A stretch of 64,000 bases of DNA from Dugong dugon (Eukaryota; Chordata; Mammalia; Sirenia; Dugongidae), in the NCBI GenBank assembly GCA_030035585.1, contig CM057461.1, forward strand, positions 168,279,624 to 168,343,623, in the 5' to 3' direction. Position 1 is the first letter of the stretch; each line of letters starts with the position of its first letter. The position numbers and the translations under genes are program-made. Shown in pieces: positions 10,658 to 23,078 of this stretch. The notes under the pieces are model-generated. The model ran no database searches and was not told the origin of the DNA. It saw nothing but the letters and a program-made list of their open reading frames with translations.

Positions 10658-13049
10658 CAACTTAGTTAAAGATGAATGTGGCTTTCATTCAGTAAGTGCC
10701 AAATCATCACTACAGCTGAGGCAGATAGAAATGTATCCTTCCATCTAATAAAACTGAAATGACATGGTGCCTTAGACAAGTGCTGTGCTTTGACCTCCCA
10801 GTAAGGTATCAGCCACCAAAAAATAAAGCAGTGACCAGTTATAAGGTGACATGAATGAATAGTAATAGTTGAATTCATGGTGCAACAGGGAGCAATTTTT
10901 GAAGGAATATTGTGACAGAGAACTAATGATGAGAACTTTGAAGTAATATTGTCCTTTCTCCTAAGAGCACCACTGTGAAAGACTTTATCCAAGAAGATGG
11001 CATGACACTTAAGAGGTGAGCAGTCAGACAATAGAAAATGATGACTCCCAAGCAGATGTAATTGAGGTGGAATTATAGATAGCTGCAGAAGTGCAGGGGA
11101 CTCTGAAAAGTAAGAGACCTGGGGATTTTATACTCAAGGAGTATGTGATCCTTTATAGATATTCATGGATGATCAGAGGTAGCAGCAATAGGAGTGTGAT
11201 GAAGTAGGAAAAGATAAGAGGTGACAAGGCCAACGATCCTTAGGTTTAGCAGCTAAGGAAAGAGATAATAGGACCATCTGTCAGTACAGCCGTAGTAGGT
11301 AGAGGATGTGGTGATTCCAACGCCGCCTCCTGCCGAAAGTAAAATGCCTTATCTCTTGGAAGTCTGATTTAAGACAGTTATAGTCAATACACATTGTTAG
11401 GTGAGCCTTGGAATTACACAGACAAGGAGCAGATTGACTGACCTTGGTCCAACCTGACCGTGGCTTGAAAGCTGGAAAGAGGAGGTGGGGAGAAAGAGTG
11501 GCAATCACAAAGAGCTCTCTTTCTAGATGAAAAAAAGACTTGTTTTCCAGATTTCTTCTGGTCCTGACAACCACCCAGACCCTTATTAGTAACCAGCTTT
11601 TGTGTGATAGCATGATATATTGCATATGTTTACCGTTTACGTTTCCCCAGCTGGGTGATATTATGCACTTTCAATTAGGTTGGGGAGAGGAAGGGAAATC
11701 ATGGCATTTTTATGCAGACTGTAAAGTATAGCTTCACAAGACTGATTACCTTTCAGAGCCTTTCCAATAACCAAGTGGGAAGGAAGGAGCAATTTTTAAT
11801 CCTTACTGTCAAGTTTCCAGGTTGATAGTATTAAAGAAAGATGGTCAAGTTTTTCTTTGGGATAAAATGAAAATATAAATTCTTATGACTATGTGATACA
11901 GCCATAATACCGAAACCGCTAATTCAAATGACTGGTAAAAAGTAGGCTTTTTTTCTCCCCAACCTTCATATAGAGTGGAATTTTATCACATAAATATATC
12001 AGGCATGAGTCTCTTCTGGCCCAAATCATAGTTAATCTTACTTTCCCTAAATCAGATAGGTCTTCATAGGAATCCTCTTTACATATGCCCATTGCTAGAA
12101 TCCCCAGCACAGAGGGATTGTTTCTATGAACCTCCCGAGCTGATATTTCCCAATACTAATTTCATGAAATAAATACAAGCATTCTATGGAAAAAAAAGTT
12201 AGTAGTCAAATACATCTGGGGAATTCTGAGTGAAGCTACACAGAACAGGTTTCCTTCTTACAGTCTTCTCAGGCTCCAAAGATACTAGTGTACATTGTGA
12301 GTCTCCAAGAAGAGCATACGACAATCAGCACTTACTGCCCCCAAATTTTTGTCACCAATGTCTCCTTTTTTTTTTTCCTTTCTTTTCAGATCTTGAAGTA
12401 ATTCTTTGGAACACTATTTAGGAAACTCTATACTAAGCTGATGTTCACCCATGTAGATTTAACCAGGCATGAAATTCCTTAGAATAATCTTAACTATAGG
12501 CACTCTAGAACATATAAGGAAAAAATAAGTTATTTACTGCCCAGTCCAGATATACATATAAGCAATAGTCTCACTTTTGCCTCTGACTCCTTTGTATTAA
12601 TAAATAAGCTAAAGTTGCCTTTTGTGGCGTTTTATTTAGACTGTTGTCACATTGTTGGATCGTAGATCAAAGTGTGACTCTTTATACTCAGAGTTATCTT
12701 TATTTTGCTCTTATCTTTAATTAGATTTAAAGATTACACTGATATGGTTCCTCATTGTTTCAGTCTTAAAGCAAGCAGTTTTTGTCTTGGCACGTGGTAA
12801 GCATCCAGTAATGTTAGCTCTCATCGTCATCATTATATTATTGGTACTGTTTTTATCAATGAAATTCTGAACTGGCCTGATCTTCCTGGGACCAGGTGAG
12901 TGTAGATGAAAAAAAAGATTGTTTTCCAGATTTATTCCAGAGTTTAAGTAGAGAGTTGCTATGGCAGTGTCCCTGTGTTCATAAGCAGGAGCTCTGAGTT
13001 TTAAGCCGACTTGTTACATTTACAATTAGAAGGTACAGTAATTAATATA

Positions 13050-14150
13050 TTCATCTGTTCATCTTTCACTCATTTAAGTATTTATTTGGCACCTATTGTG
13101 TTCTAGCTACTGTGCTAAGCTCTGGGGATGATGCAAAGATGGCTAAGACATGGCACCAGTCCATGGAGAAGGCGTGTCTAGTTTGGGAGGAGGGAAACAC
13201 ATGTAGAAATGGATAATCGCGATATACAGCTCGTCCCCGACTTACGACATATTCGAGTTAAGATGAACTGCACATACAACCATCCAGGTTTTTTTTTCTT
13301 TGTGTGTCATATCGTTAGTAATATATGCTGCATACAATGTGCAGCACGTAATTTGCTGATGTTATCATTCTCATGCCAGCCTCCAGAGACACATAAGGAT
13401 TGGATTTATAAAGATACTGATAATAAAAGGCAATAATAATGAAAACTTAAAAAAAAAAATGAGGTGTTAGACTTAAATCAGAACTGACTTATGATGGAGT
13501 CATCCCAACGGAACCCTGTTGTAATTAAGTCGGGGAGGATCTGTAATGTAAATAGTAGAAAAGGAAGCAGCTAGGCTAGCCAGGAAAGCCCTCCAAAAGG
13601 AGGTGATTGTACTTGTTTTCGAAAGATCAGTAAGAATTGAACAGGTACAGTGGAAAAATTGTTTTCCTTACAGAATAATTAGGATGTACAAGGGCAGAGT
13701 GTCCTGAAAGAGCCTGGTAAGTTAGGGAACAAGGAGAAAGAGAGGTACATTCCTCTCCTTATGGAGCTTCCAGGCTAGTGAGGATACAAAGAGTAAATCC
13801 ACACTTAGAGTACAGTGTGAAAAGTACTACTGTAAGATAAGCACAGGGTAACTGTTGGGGAAGGAGATGTTGGGTTTGAGGCTCAGGGTGTAGCATGGGC
13901 GGAAGCCTGGAGGTGAGAGGAAGCACAGTGTGTTAGAGGAGCTAAAAAAAATCTCAATAAAACAGAAACCTGAGGTGAAAGGAGCAGATGGCAGAGAGAA
14001 AACTGGAGGATCAGGGAGCTAGGCAGCAGGCAGATGACAGAGCCTTGGAGGCCTAGCTGAGGAGTTTGAACTCCATCCTGAGAGCAGTGGGGCCAAGGTT
14101 GGGATAGGAAAGGGATCTCTGAAGGGTATTAAAGTGAGACGTAATCCTGG
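13050..14150 (-). mobile_element. L2 LINE 3' region, minus strand, interrupted
   Basis: The text reads as the reverse complement of the L2 3' end: ttatttggcacctattgtg, followed by aagccctccaaaaggaggtg and ttggaggcctagctgaggag. A TA-flanked DNA transposon splits it at 13227-13543. The assignment rests on remembered L2 consensus phrases. Confidence 0.55.
13227..13543. mobile_element. TcMar-like MITE with TA target duplication
   Basis: The element begins cagctcgtccccgacttac and ends gtaattaagtcggggaggat followed by ctg. These are imperfect inverted repeats of about 20 bases sharing the CCCCGACTTA core. TA flanks both sides (13225-13226 and 13544-13545). It is 317 bases long with no intact coding frame, and an A-run lies at 13449-13459. 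Its layout is that of a mariner/Tigger-type non-autonomous transposon. I do not recognise the exact family. Confidence 0.8.
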
Positions 14151-14200
14151 AGCTCAGTAGGCCATTAAATGGCAAGGACAGTTTAGCCTCACCTGTAAAT

Positions 14201-14615
14201 GATACAGTAGAGTGAAATGTTGCCTGGCCCTGAATCAGCTTCATGATTGCTGACACTGTTAAGTCCATTATTGTGGCTGCTCTGCAACGCACCTCACCAA
14301 AGTCTCCCTCACCCTCGCTGACCCTCTGCTTCACCAAACATGATGTTCTTCTCCAGTGGTTGATCCTTCCTGATAACGTGTCCAAAGCAAGCGAGTCGGA
14401 TAATAGGTTCTGTTGTGATCCATAAGATTTTCATTGACTAATTTTCAGAAGTAGATAGTCAGGCCTTTTTTCCTAATCTGTCTTGAGTCTAGAAGCTCTG
14501 CTGAAACCTGTCCACCATGGGTGACCCTGCTGGTATTTGAAATACCGATGACATAGCTTCCAGCATCACAGCAACACATAATCCAACACAGTACATCAAA
14601 CTGACAGACAAGTGG
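14201..14615 (-). mobile_element. Internally deleted RTE (5' UTR joined to 3' end)
   Basis: On the minus strand the element begins with the RTE 5' UTR (ctgtcagtttgatgtactg, bases about 14609-14590) and continues to about 14400. It then jumps directly to the RTE ORF C-terminal/3' end (ccgactcgcttgctttggac) and runs to about 14201. The roughly 2.4 kb of endonuclease and reverse transcriptase between these points is missing. A short possible target duplication tgtaaat lies at 14194-14200 and 14616-14622. Confidence 0.75.
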
Positions 14616-14703
14616 TGTAAATAGGAGGATTATTAATGACTTCACGTGTGGTGGTTAAACACGATTTTACATTTTATAATTGTTTGTATCTATACTTATA
14701 CAT

Positions 14704-14874
14704 GGAAACCCTGGTGACATAGTGGTTAAGAGCTATAGCTGCTAACCAAAAGGTTGGCAGTTCAAATCCCCAGGCGCTCCTTGGAAACCTGTAGGGCAGT
14801 TGTACTCTGTCCTATAGGGTCACTATGAGTTGGAATCGACTCGACAGCAGTGGGTTTGGTTTGGTTTGGTTTTG
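14704..14874 (+). repeat. AfroSINE, plus strand
   Basis: A complete copy with head (ggaaaccctggtgacatagt), B box (ggttggcagttcaaatcccc), the tail (gagttggaatcgactcgaca) and a (TTTGG)n end. A perfect 13-base target-site duplication tatacttatacat lies at 14691-14703 and 14875-14887. Confidence 0.95.
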
Positions 14875-15724
14875 TATACTTATACATACATCTCCATAAT
14901 ACCTGTCATAGATCTCTACCTTACGGGAACATATCAGGGCCCACAGTGGCTACCTAATAAGGGCAGCTTCTGTCTCTTATCCTTCTGTTTCTGAAGGGTT
15001 GTCCCTGAATCTTCAACCCCTTTAAGAAAACATGACTTATAAATGATTCATCTGTAAATGATGGTGGTTGAAAAGAAAAGCCCTGCCACCATGACAGAGA
15101 CATATGTCTGGATTATAATAGTGCTAGTTCTTCCAGGATTTGAACATAGAATGAATTAAATCCTGTCCCCAAAAACCTGACAACTACTTAGGGTTTATAG
15201 TGTGTTAGTCTTCCACTGAAGCACCAGCATTTAGGGCCCCCACAGCATATAAACATTAAAGCTTTATGTTTGAATGCAGATAATCCAAAGTAGGGTGATT
15301 CGGTGTATGTGGCACTTGGCCACAGTTGTGGTTTTGCCTTAGCTTGTGTGATTATTTGACTTTTCTTTACTAGAGATTGCCAGATTTGTTTGATCACATA
15401 CCCCATCAGTAAAAAATATCCTGGTTGTAAGCTTCCAATTACGTATACTTATTTCTAAATGATATATACGTACTTACCTTACTAATACGTTATATGCATT
15501 ATGAAACATACTAAATACAGAAATTAATAATAAGCAGAAGTTCTAATATTTTCTTCTTCCCCCAAAATGGGATGCACACAGCCCATTTCAGAGACCATTC
15601 ATCTCAACTCCAGGCTCCATGGGTATAATGTGCCCAGATCTGTGTATACTTGGTTTTGCTTACCATTATCTCCTTAGCTCCTAAAGAACTACAGTCTGTA
15701 CTCAATAAGCATTTTGGGAATAAA

Positions 15725-15960
15725 TGAATGATTCAACAGAATCTTAGAGTTGGATGGGACCTTAGGTGATCAAGCTTCACATCCCATTCAGCAGGGGCAT
15801 CTCCCCAGTGAAATCCCTTACAAGACATAACTCCATCCATGTTGGCATACTTCCAGTGACAAGAATTCACAAGGTATCCTTTTTCACTTTCAGAGCACTC
15901 TGATAGAAACGTCACTTTTTATCCATCTAAAAGCTGTCTTCATGTAACATTCACCATGGA
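15725..15960 (+). repeat. Possible CR1/L3-type ancient LINE fragment
   Basis: The phrase cagaatcttagagttggatg followed by gaccttaggtgatcaag resembles the old L3/CR1-class repeats of mammals. The rest is too diverged to confirm. Confidence 0.4.
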
Positions 15961-16029
15961 TCTTGCATTGGCCGACTTAGATGCAGAATCTAAGCCCCGT
16001 TAATAGCCATTCAGTATTTGAGGTGACTT

Positions 16030-16145
16030 CCATGACCACCTTCATTAGCACTTATTGAACTCCAAACATGTGCTGGGCTCTGTGCTCAGAGCTAGCCTTA
16101 CAAGGATGAAAAACACACAGAGCACCTGACCTTGAGTAGTTCACT
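16030..16145 (-). repeat. L2-like fragment, minus strand
   Basis: The phrases agcacttattgaactccaaa and tgtgctgggctctgtgctca fit the reverse complement of the L2 3' end. The following RTE insertion begins at 16198. Confidence 0.45.
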
Positions 16146-16197
16146 GTATTATCAATATCAGAATCAGTTCAGTATAAACTCTTCCAGTTGCCTTAAT

Positions 16198-16601
16198 ATT
16201 GTTACTGTTGTTGGTTGCCGTCAAGTAGCTTCGACTCATGGTGACCCCATGTATAACAGAAGGAAACGTTGCCCAGCCCTGCACCATCTTCATGATCATT
16301 GGTATGCTTAAGTTCATTGTTGTGGCCACTGTGTATTTTGAGTGCTTTCCAACCTAGGGGGCTTATCTTCCAGCACTATCTCAGACAATATTCTGTTGTG
16401 ATCCACAGTGTTTTTGTTGGTGAATTTTCGGAAGTAGATTGTCAGGCCTTTCTTCCTAGTCTGTCTTATTCTGGAAGTTCAACTGAAATCTGTCCGCTAT
16501 GTGTGACCCTGCTAGTATTTGAAATACTGGTGGCATAGTTTCTAGCATCATAGCAACACACAAGCCACCACACTATGACCAACTGACAGATGAATGATGG
16601 C
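16198..16601 (-). mobile_element. Internally deleted RTE with target-site duplication
   Basis: This 404-base element reads on the minus strand as RTE 5' UTR (catctgtcagttggtcatag) running to about 16350, then joins the RTE 3' end and tail, finishing ggttgccgtcaagtagcttc in plus orientation. Direct repeats tccagttgccttaat (16183-16197) and tccagttgtcttaat (16602-16616) enclose the whole unit. The 5' and 3' parts therefore arrived as one retroposed molecule. The junction lies about 70 bases farther into the RTE than in the copy at 14201. Confidence 0.82.
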
Positions 16602-17044
16602 TCCAGTTGTCTTAATCATTTCTTGTATTATAGTCCACACTGTAGCCCTCTTGGTAGTGGTTTTATGAATACACTTAGAGTTTATGTCTGCCCTCCTTTG
16701 AACATGGCAATGCAGAACTGGACAAAGTGTTTAGATATGGTCAGAAAATCAGGGAAATCAATAGCACTCTTGCATCCTTTCATCTTAAAATCCTTTACAC
16801 TTACTAATAAGTTTTATATCAGCCATGTCATTATTGGCTTGTATTGCACTTTTTAATTAAAAGCTTCGGGTTTTTTTTTTTTTTTTTAACCTAAGTTTCT
16901 ATCAAGCCATGTTACCCAATATATTCGGTAAAATTCGATATTTATACTTTTTTTTTAATGTAGTATATTCTCTTTATCCAAGTTAAATATTTTCTTATTA
17001 GAGTTAGCCCTTTGTTGTAGGCAATAAAGATATTTTTAAGTATT

Positions 17045-17410
17045 GATTTTTGTCCTCCAATATATTAGCTATCCTTCCTAGGTTTATACCATCCTCATAT
17101 TTAATCATTGTGCACTCATCCATGTCATTTATAAGATCATTGATCAATGTCAAGTACAATCCCTGCAACTCATCACCTGAGACCTCCATTAATCAACATT
17201 CTTTAGGATGTTCACTCACCTATTAATCCAGTCTACTATTATCCAGTCTTCATTCTCCAGTTCATCCAAACATTGTGGAAGATTGTCAGATATCTTACTG
17301 ATATTAAGGTACACCCTGTCTGTGAGAATTCCCTGAGCTATCAGTCTAGGAACCCTCATAAGACAGGGAATTAATTACATGTTCTTGGTGAATCCTAGAG
17401 ATTACTTTTT
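17045..17410 (-). mobile_element. CR1/L3-class LINE relic, minus strand
   Basis: The pattern (catccatgtcatttataaga, gaagattgtcagatatctta, aggtacaccctgtctgtgag, tctaggaaccctcataagac, tgttcttggtgaatcc) is that of the reverse-transcriptase region of old CR1/L3 LINEs read antisense. It is heavily decayed. Confidence 0.6.
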
Positions 17411-17599
17411 TTTCCCCCAGATATTCACAAGTAATGTGTCCTTTTATATTCCATTATACAAAATAAGAGTTTCTGTTGTCCAGTGCAATGCTAAGCACTT
17501 AGTTATCTTCTTACTAAATATTTACTTCTTGGCTGATATACCTCAGCTGTGAAATTAAAGTGGCAAACAGCTCTTCAACACTCCAGTTAAGTGGCCTTG

Positions 17600-17765
17600 A
17601 TTCCCCAACATGTATTCACCAGTGTTTATAGGAAACTTATTGAGCATCTGTTATATTCCACAGGTCATACAAAGAAGTTTAGACAATCCTGACCCTCAAG
17701 GAACTCAGTGTAATAGCTGAAACCTTCTCATTAACAAATAATTACAGTATGACAAGTCACTTTAG
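17600..17765 (-). repeat. L2-like fragment, minus strand
   Basis: The phrases aacttattgagcatctgtta and ccctcaaggaactcagtgta are typical of the reverse complement of L2 3' sequence. Confidence 0.45.
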
Positions 17766-17867
17766 AAGAGAGATACAGACAGAGGATATATTGTAAAAAT
17801 TATGAGATTGCATATACAATCAATTTGAGAAAGACCTGAGGCTATAGATTGGTCCTTCTAGGACGTT

Positions 17868-18530
17868 GGGTAAAATTTGTTAATTTTTCAAAGCCTCAAT
17901 TTCTTCACTGTAAAATGAGGATAAGAGTATATATACCTGTCATGGATTGAATTATGTCCCCCAAAAAATGTGTGTATTAATTTGGCTGGGTCATGATTCC
18001 CAGTACTGTGTGTGATTGTCTGCCTTTTGTCATCTGATGTGATTTCCCTATGTGTTTTATATTCTATCACTATGATGTGATAAGATGGATTAGTGGCAGT
18101 TATATCGATAAGGTCTTACAAGATTAGATAGTGTCTTAAGCCAATCTCTTTTGAGATATAAAAGAGAGAAGTGAGCAGAGAGACATGGGGACCTCATACC
18201 ACCAAGAAAGCAGTGCCGGGAGCAGAGCACATCCTTTGGACTTGGGGTCCCTGTGCCTGAGAAGTTCCTCGACCAAGGAAAGACTGATGACAAGGACCTG
18301 CCTTCAGAGCCAACAGAGAAAGTGTTCCCCTGGAGCTGACACCCTGAATTTGGACTTGTAACCTACTAGACTATGAGAGAATAAATTTCTCTTTGTTGAA
18401 GCTATCCACTTGTGGTATTTCTGTTATAGCAGCACTAAATGACTAAGACAATACCTCTTTCCTATGGATTGTTTGAAGATTAAATGACATTATCCCAGTG
18501 CCTGCTTCAATAAATGTTGACTGTAACTCT
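17868..18530 (+). repeat. MIR SINE split by a solo LTR
   Basis: A MIR (agcctcaatttcttcactgt, then aaaatgaggataagag) runs to 17937. It resumes at 18456 with tctttcctatggattgtttg and gaagattaaatgacattatc. The intervening 513 bases are the LTR at 17938-18450. Confidence 0.8.
17938..18450 (+). mobile_element. Solo MaLR-like LTR with 5-base duplication
   Basis: The element starts TGTCATGGATTGAATTATGT and ends GCACTAAATGACTAAGACA. It has an AATAAA signal at 18380-18385 and no internal retroviral sequence. The flanking repeat atacc at 17933-17937 and 18451-18455 is the expected 5-base integration duplication. The pattern of TGnnATGGATTGAATTGTGT plus a near-terminal AATAAATTTCT places it with the MaLR (MST/MLT-like) LTRs. 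It has no coding capacity. Confidence 0.9.
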
Positions 18531-20899
18531 TTAGGAAGGTTACTGGACTATATATTCTGGCAGTATATTATATATTTTGGGACTATATATTATGAAGTTT
18601 ATTGGACTAAATATAACTAGTTAGGGAAGTTATTCTTTATATCTAGTTGTTGACCCTTACCGTCACAGATTTGAAAACCAGTTAGATTCCATCTGTTCCA
18701 TAGTCACATTGTTAATTTCTAACTCCTGCCAGTGTATTTCTCTCATCAGAAATAAAAAGTGAAAACAGGAAAGAGAGTTAGTGGGGGAAAAACTAGAAAA
18801 CAGCTCAGATTTTGTTAGATCACTATTATCATCTGCCCAAGTAGAGAAGAGCACAGTTATTACACACTGAGCTACTTTGTCAATTGTTTGTTAAAAATTT
18901 TAACTCATTAGATATCCCTGAGCTTGTCATCAGAGCTAATACTGTCTTCTCGCCATGTCACTTGAATGTCCATTTGGTTCATAGTTAAGCTTAACAGTTG
19001 TCCACAGAATGGGCTAGCCCAATTTCTTTGGGTCCCAGAGGAGCTATTAACAACAACAGTGTGTCAGGTCGAATCCCAGTTAACTGTAGACAGCAGAAAA
19101 CCCTAAAGGAATGTAGATGGTCCAGACTTGATAAAGCAGGCTGTTTTCATCCTTCTCCTTTGCCTTTCCCACAGGTTAGGCCTTCTTCCTAATGTTGCAT
19201 CGTGATTCTAAGATGAAGGTTGCAGCTTTAGGCTTCTTGTCCACTTTCCTAGGAGAAAGAAGGTGAAAGGGGCAAATGGCCAATGGAATATGCCAATCAA
19301 GTTCAACCCTTTTAAAAAGTACCCCAACAACTTTTCATTGGTAAAAACTGTATTGAAAGATCATGTCTAGTTGCAAGAGAATGCTGAGCAATAGTATTTC
19401 ATCTTTCCAACAAACAAAGGCAAAGGAAAAGAGAGTTGCCAAGTTGCTGTTAGGGAGTCATTCCATGGAATCCAACACAAAGAGATTACCTCTAGGTGAC
19501 TTCTCTATTTTTTAATTTGTCACTCCCCCTTTAATAATGCAATGTTATAGATTAATGCTACATAGTACTCTGGTCAAATATATTAACTCTGTGGGAGGCC
19601 ATTCCTATTACGTAGACCCTCTTTTATAGCTCCAACAGAGGTATTTTAGTCTCAATAACTTCTACTATCACTTAACTAAGGTAACTAGGGGACATGCATA
19701 CTTAGTTTTAATGACCACTGAAAAATCATGGTTTGGGAATTCTAAGATGAGGGCAATGAAGGATACAAAAAAGTGTTAACTGGAAAGCTTTGTAGCCAGG
19801 TGTGAACAGCCGGTGTAAACATATCTTGTATTATTGGGGCAGTGCAGGATAATTGGTATCTCTTTATCAAAGCGCTGTTGATTTTAGAGTGTCAGCATCT
19901 CACTGAGCCACAGCTTTGTCATGTAAGGCTCATGACTCTGATGGTGTTTGTCCCCAGACCCTTTCTCTCTAGTGATTTTTCCAGTTAATTTTACTTTAGT
20001 TGAATGACTTTTTTTTAGCCCTCACTTCTGACTCATGGCTTTGTGATGCTGTGTGTAGGGACTAGAACAATGAATACAGCAGATTACTTAGAGATTGTTT
20101 TTAGTTTCTTGCAAAGAGAGACAAAGTGATCTTATTACAGTTTAGGAATCCCAGTGATAAATGCCACTTCTTTAGAAAGTCAAAATTCACCAATTGTACA
20201 AAGCAGTCAGATTTTTTTCTTAGACCATATTGCCATCAATTTTTAAGTGACTTTTAAAAAATAATGAGAATTCTCTTAATGAAAGAATCTCTATGACCAG
20301 ATAAGTGCTAATAGTAATTGGTATACCATTAACTCTACTTTTCTCCATCCCCTCTCTTTAAAACTTGATGTTCTCATTAATTTTTTTTTTTTCCATCTAC
20401 TGAGAGCCCTACTCTTGGGACAATGCGAGTTATGTCTGTTTAACTTGTTGACTTCCAATGTTGATAAATGTAGCCAACCTTCTCCTTCATTATGTATGAG
20501 CTAGGGAAGAAGGTACTCAGTGACCATTCATTTCCAAGACAACCCACACAACCCATTCTCAGCCACTGGTTCCAAGTGAGCAAGTCTGAAGAATATTTGC
20601 CAGAGGGTTGCCCTGATTTCTTAGAGCTGCCATGTAAGCATTGACATCAACTTTTTTTAAACAAGTAAATTGATCCCTAAGATATATTCATCTAACTAAT
20701 CCCGTTTACTAGGAGGAAATGGAAGGGGGTGTACATAATGTTCTCATATAAGGAACCCAATGAGAAGAGAGCCAAATGCAGAGTCTCCTTCGCTCTAGAG
20801 GGATGTGGCTGATAGTTTAGAGTAGTGATGGTGATTTGCTATGGTAAGGATGAGCCAAAGATGCTATGAAAGCACATGGGTGGGGCACTGAATACAGTT

Positions 20900-21350
20900 T
20901 TGGGTGGTGAAAGAATGCTCCTTGAAGGAATCAATATCTTAGCTGTGACCTAAAGAACAAGTAGGGACTAGTTAAGCAGGCAGAAGAGCATGCAAAAAAA
21001 AAAAGCCCAAAGAGAAAACATGGTGCATTTAAGGAACTGCACATATTTCAGAAGGGCTGGAGTGTTGTGTCTTAGGACCAGTGGAAGGCAAGACAAGCAG
21101 GAGCCATGTCGTTAATGGCTGTCCAACGTGAGATAAATATTTAGACTTTAGGTCAAGGACAATGGGGAACCCTTGGCATGTTCAGATTTGGGCTTTCGAA
21201 AGATGACGGTAATCCTGTTGGGTAGGTATCTGTTTCACAAATGAGAAAGTAAAGGCTTGGGGAAGTTAATAAACTTGCCTATGGTGGCATGGGTAATAGG
21301 TTAACAGCCAGGATTCCAACCCAGACCTGACTCCAAAACCCATGCATGAG
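20900..21350 (-). repeat. L2 fragment followed by MIR, both minus strand
   Basis: From about 20930 to 21215 the text follows the antisense L2 pattern (agctgtgacctaaagaacaa, aggagccatgtcgttaatgg, aaggacaatggggaac). From 21225 to 21350 it follows antisense MIR (acaaatgagaaagtaaaggc, gccaggattccaacccagac). Confidence 0.55.
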
Positions 21351-21711
21351 CTTTCAAATGTGGTAGAATTTTTAAAACTACAGGTTGTAAATCATTAGCC
21401 ATCTTAAAATCAATTTAGTGGGATCCACCAATATTTTTTCAATAAAATAAAACAGAAAATACTAGAAAAGATCATTATAAAGATAGTAATAAGTATAAGA
21501 ATCATTTTATAATTTTTTTGTTTCAATTATATTAGTATATAAAATGCATGTAGGTGTGTATGTATGTATATAGATATGTACGTAGCTGAATACAAGGATA
21601 TGATGTGAAATACATTTCTCACTGTATGCAGTCAAAAAAGTTAAAAGCCACTAAGTGTGTGCAAAGGACATGCATGCTGCTACTCACCTGCCATTCTTCA
21701 TCCCTCCTTTA

Positions 21712-21810
21712 TGCACTCATTCATTCCTTCATGTATTCATTCATTTCATGAAAAAATATTTAATGCCTGTTGTGTACAAAGCACCCCAGTCAAGACTATG
21801 GAGATATGAA
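21712..21810 (-). repeat. L2-like 3' end, minus strand
   Basis: The phrases attcattccttcatgtattc and atttaatgcctgttgtgtac match the reverse complement of the L2 terminus. Confidence 0.5.
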
Positions 21811-22722
21811 AACGTATCAGAAGCCTTGAATATTTACCTGCTTCCTTGTAGTGGTGCTAGATTTGCGTTGATCTCACCACACTTATTCCAGGCCTCTTGT
21901 GACCTGTGGTTTGCCTTAATCTATTAGGCTAAGCCACATACCTTTTCATTACACAATCTTTGCTGATGCTAAGGACAGATTCAAAACTGCCCTCTTTATA
22001 ATTTTTGTATTTAATGCAATGTGTAATCAAGAATAGGCCACTGTTAGGTCAATTGCTTTACTGTATTTATCTTTTCAAATAATAAATAATCAATGGGATG
22101 AGAAAGGGGAGTAAAAGATAGTTTTAATGTTAGTGCTCATAAATATCCAATATCTTAAAGAGATATTTTAATATTTATGTGCTTTGGAATACCCTGTCCT
22201 CTGGAGATCTGGCTGAGGATTGATATGAACGTATCCAGAAATGGAATTCAGGAGTCATTGTTTAGCACAGACTTTCAATCAGTCATGAGCAAGCACTCTG
22301 GATTCCCTCAAACTTAACATTGCTTGGTCTCTCACTTTGCAAATTGCCAAGACCTCTGGGTACGAGGCAGGGAGGGAGGGATATTCTCTTCAGTGCAGGT
22401 GCAGTAGATGTTCTGTGTTGCGGTCAGTAGGAGGCATGAGCCTGAGTCATGCCTATCCTTAGTGCAAAGGCTGAGTGGACACCCTTATCCGACCCCCTCA
22501 ACTGGTTTCTTCATGATAAAAAAAAAAAAAAACAAGCCCAGAGGAAGCCAGGCAGGTTAAATGCGCACTTAACATCAAGAGCATGAAGTGTGATTGTGTC
22601 TTACATGGAAGCTTAGCCTTGAAAGTCAGATGCAAGACAGGAATAGCTTACAGTTAAAATCACCTTTGAAAATCCCTTAGACAATCAGAGAGCATTTGTT
22701 TTTGCTTCTTATTAGGCAGTTG

Positions 22723-22881
22723 TGGAGCTCTGGTGGTGCAGTGGTTAAAAGCTCAGCTGCTAACCAAAAGGTTGGCAGTTCGAATCCACCAGCTACTCCT
22801 TGGAAACCCTATGGAGCAGTTCTACTCTGTCCTATAAGTTCGCTATGAGTCAAAATCAACTTGACAGCAACAGGTTTTATC
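22723..22881 (+). repeat. AfroSINE, plus strand
   Basis: A complete copy: head (ggagctctggtggtgcagtg), B box (ggttggcagttcgaatccac), tail (atgagtcaaaatcaacttga). The near-perfect duplication aggcagttg (22714-22722) and aggtagttg (22882-22890) bounds it. Confidence 0.93.
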
Positions 22882-22971
22882 AGGTAGTTGGGCCATATTG
22901 CCTTAATCTAGTTTTGGATTGAGATTGCTGGAAGGTGGGTTTCAGTTACTGTGGAGGCTTATCTATTTCTA

Positions 22972-23078
22972 TGAGCCTTGGTGGCACAGTGGTTAAGCGC
23001 TCAGCTGCCAACTGAAAGGGCAGTGGTTTGAACTCACCAGTCTCTCCATGGGAGAAAGATGTGGCAGTCTGCTTCCTC
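22972..23078 (+). repeat. 3'-truncated AfroSINE, plus strand
   Basis: Head and B-box region are present (gagccttggtggcacagtgg, ctgccaactgaaagg). The copy breaks off after the tctccatgggagaaagatgt segment and lacks the RTE-like tail. Confidence 0.85.

Noticed and set aside
13209..13436. 75-residue frame across the TA-flanked element as a transposase remnant
   Set aside because: It begins outside the element and has no DDE-type motif.
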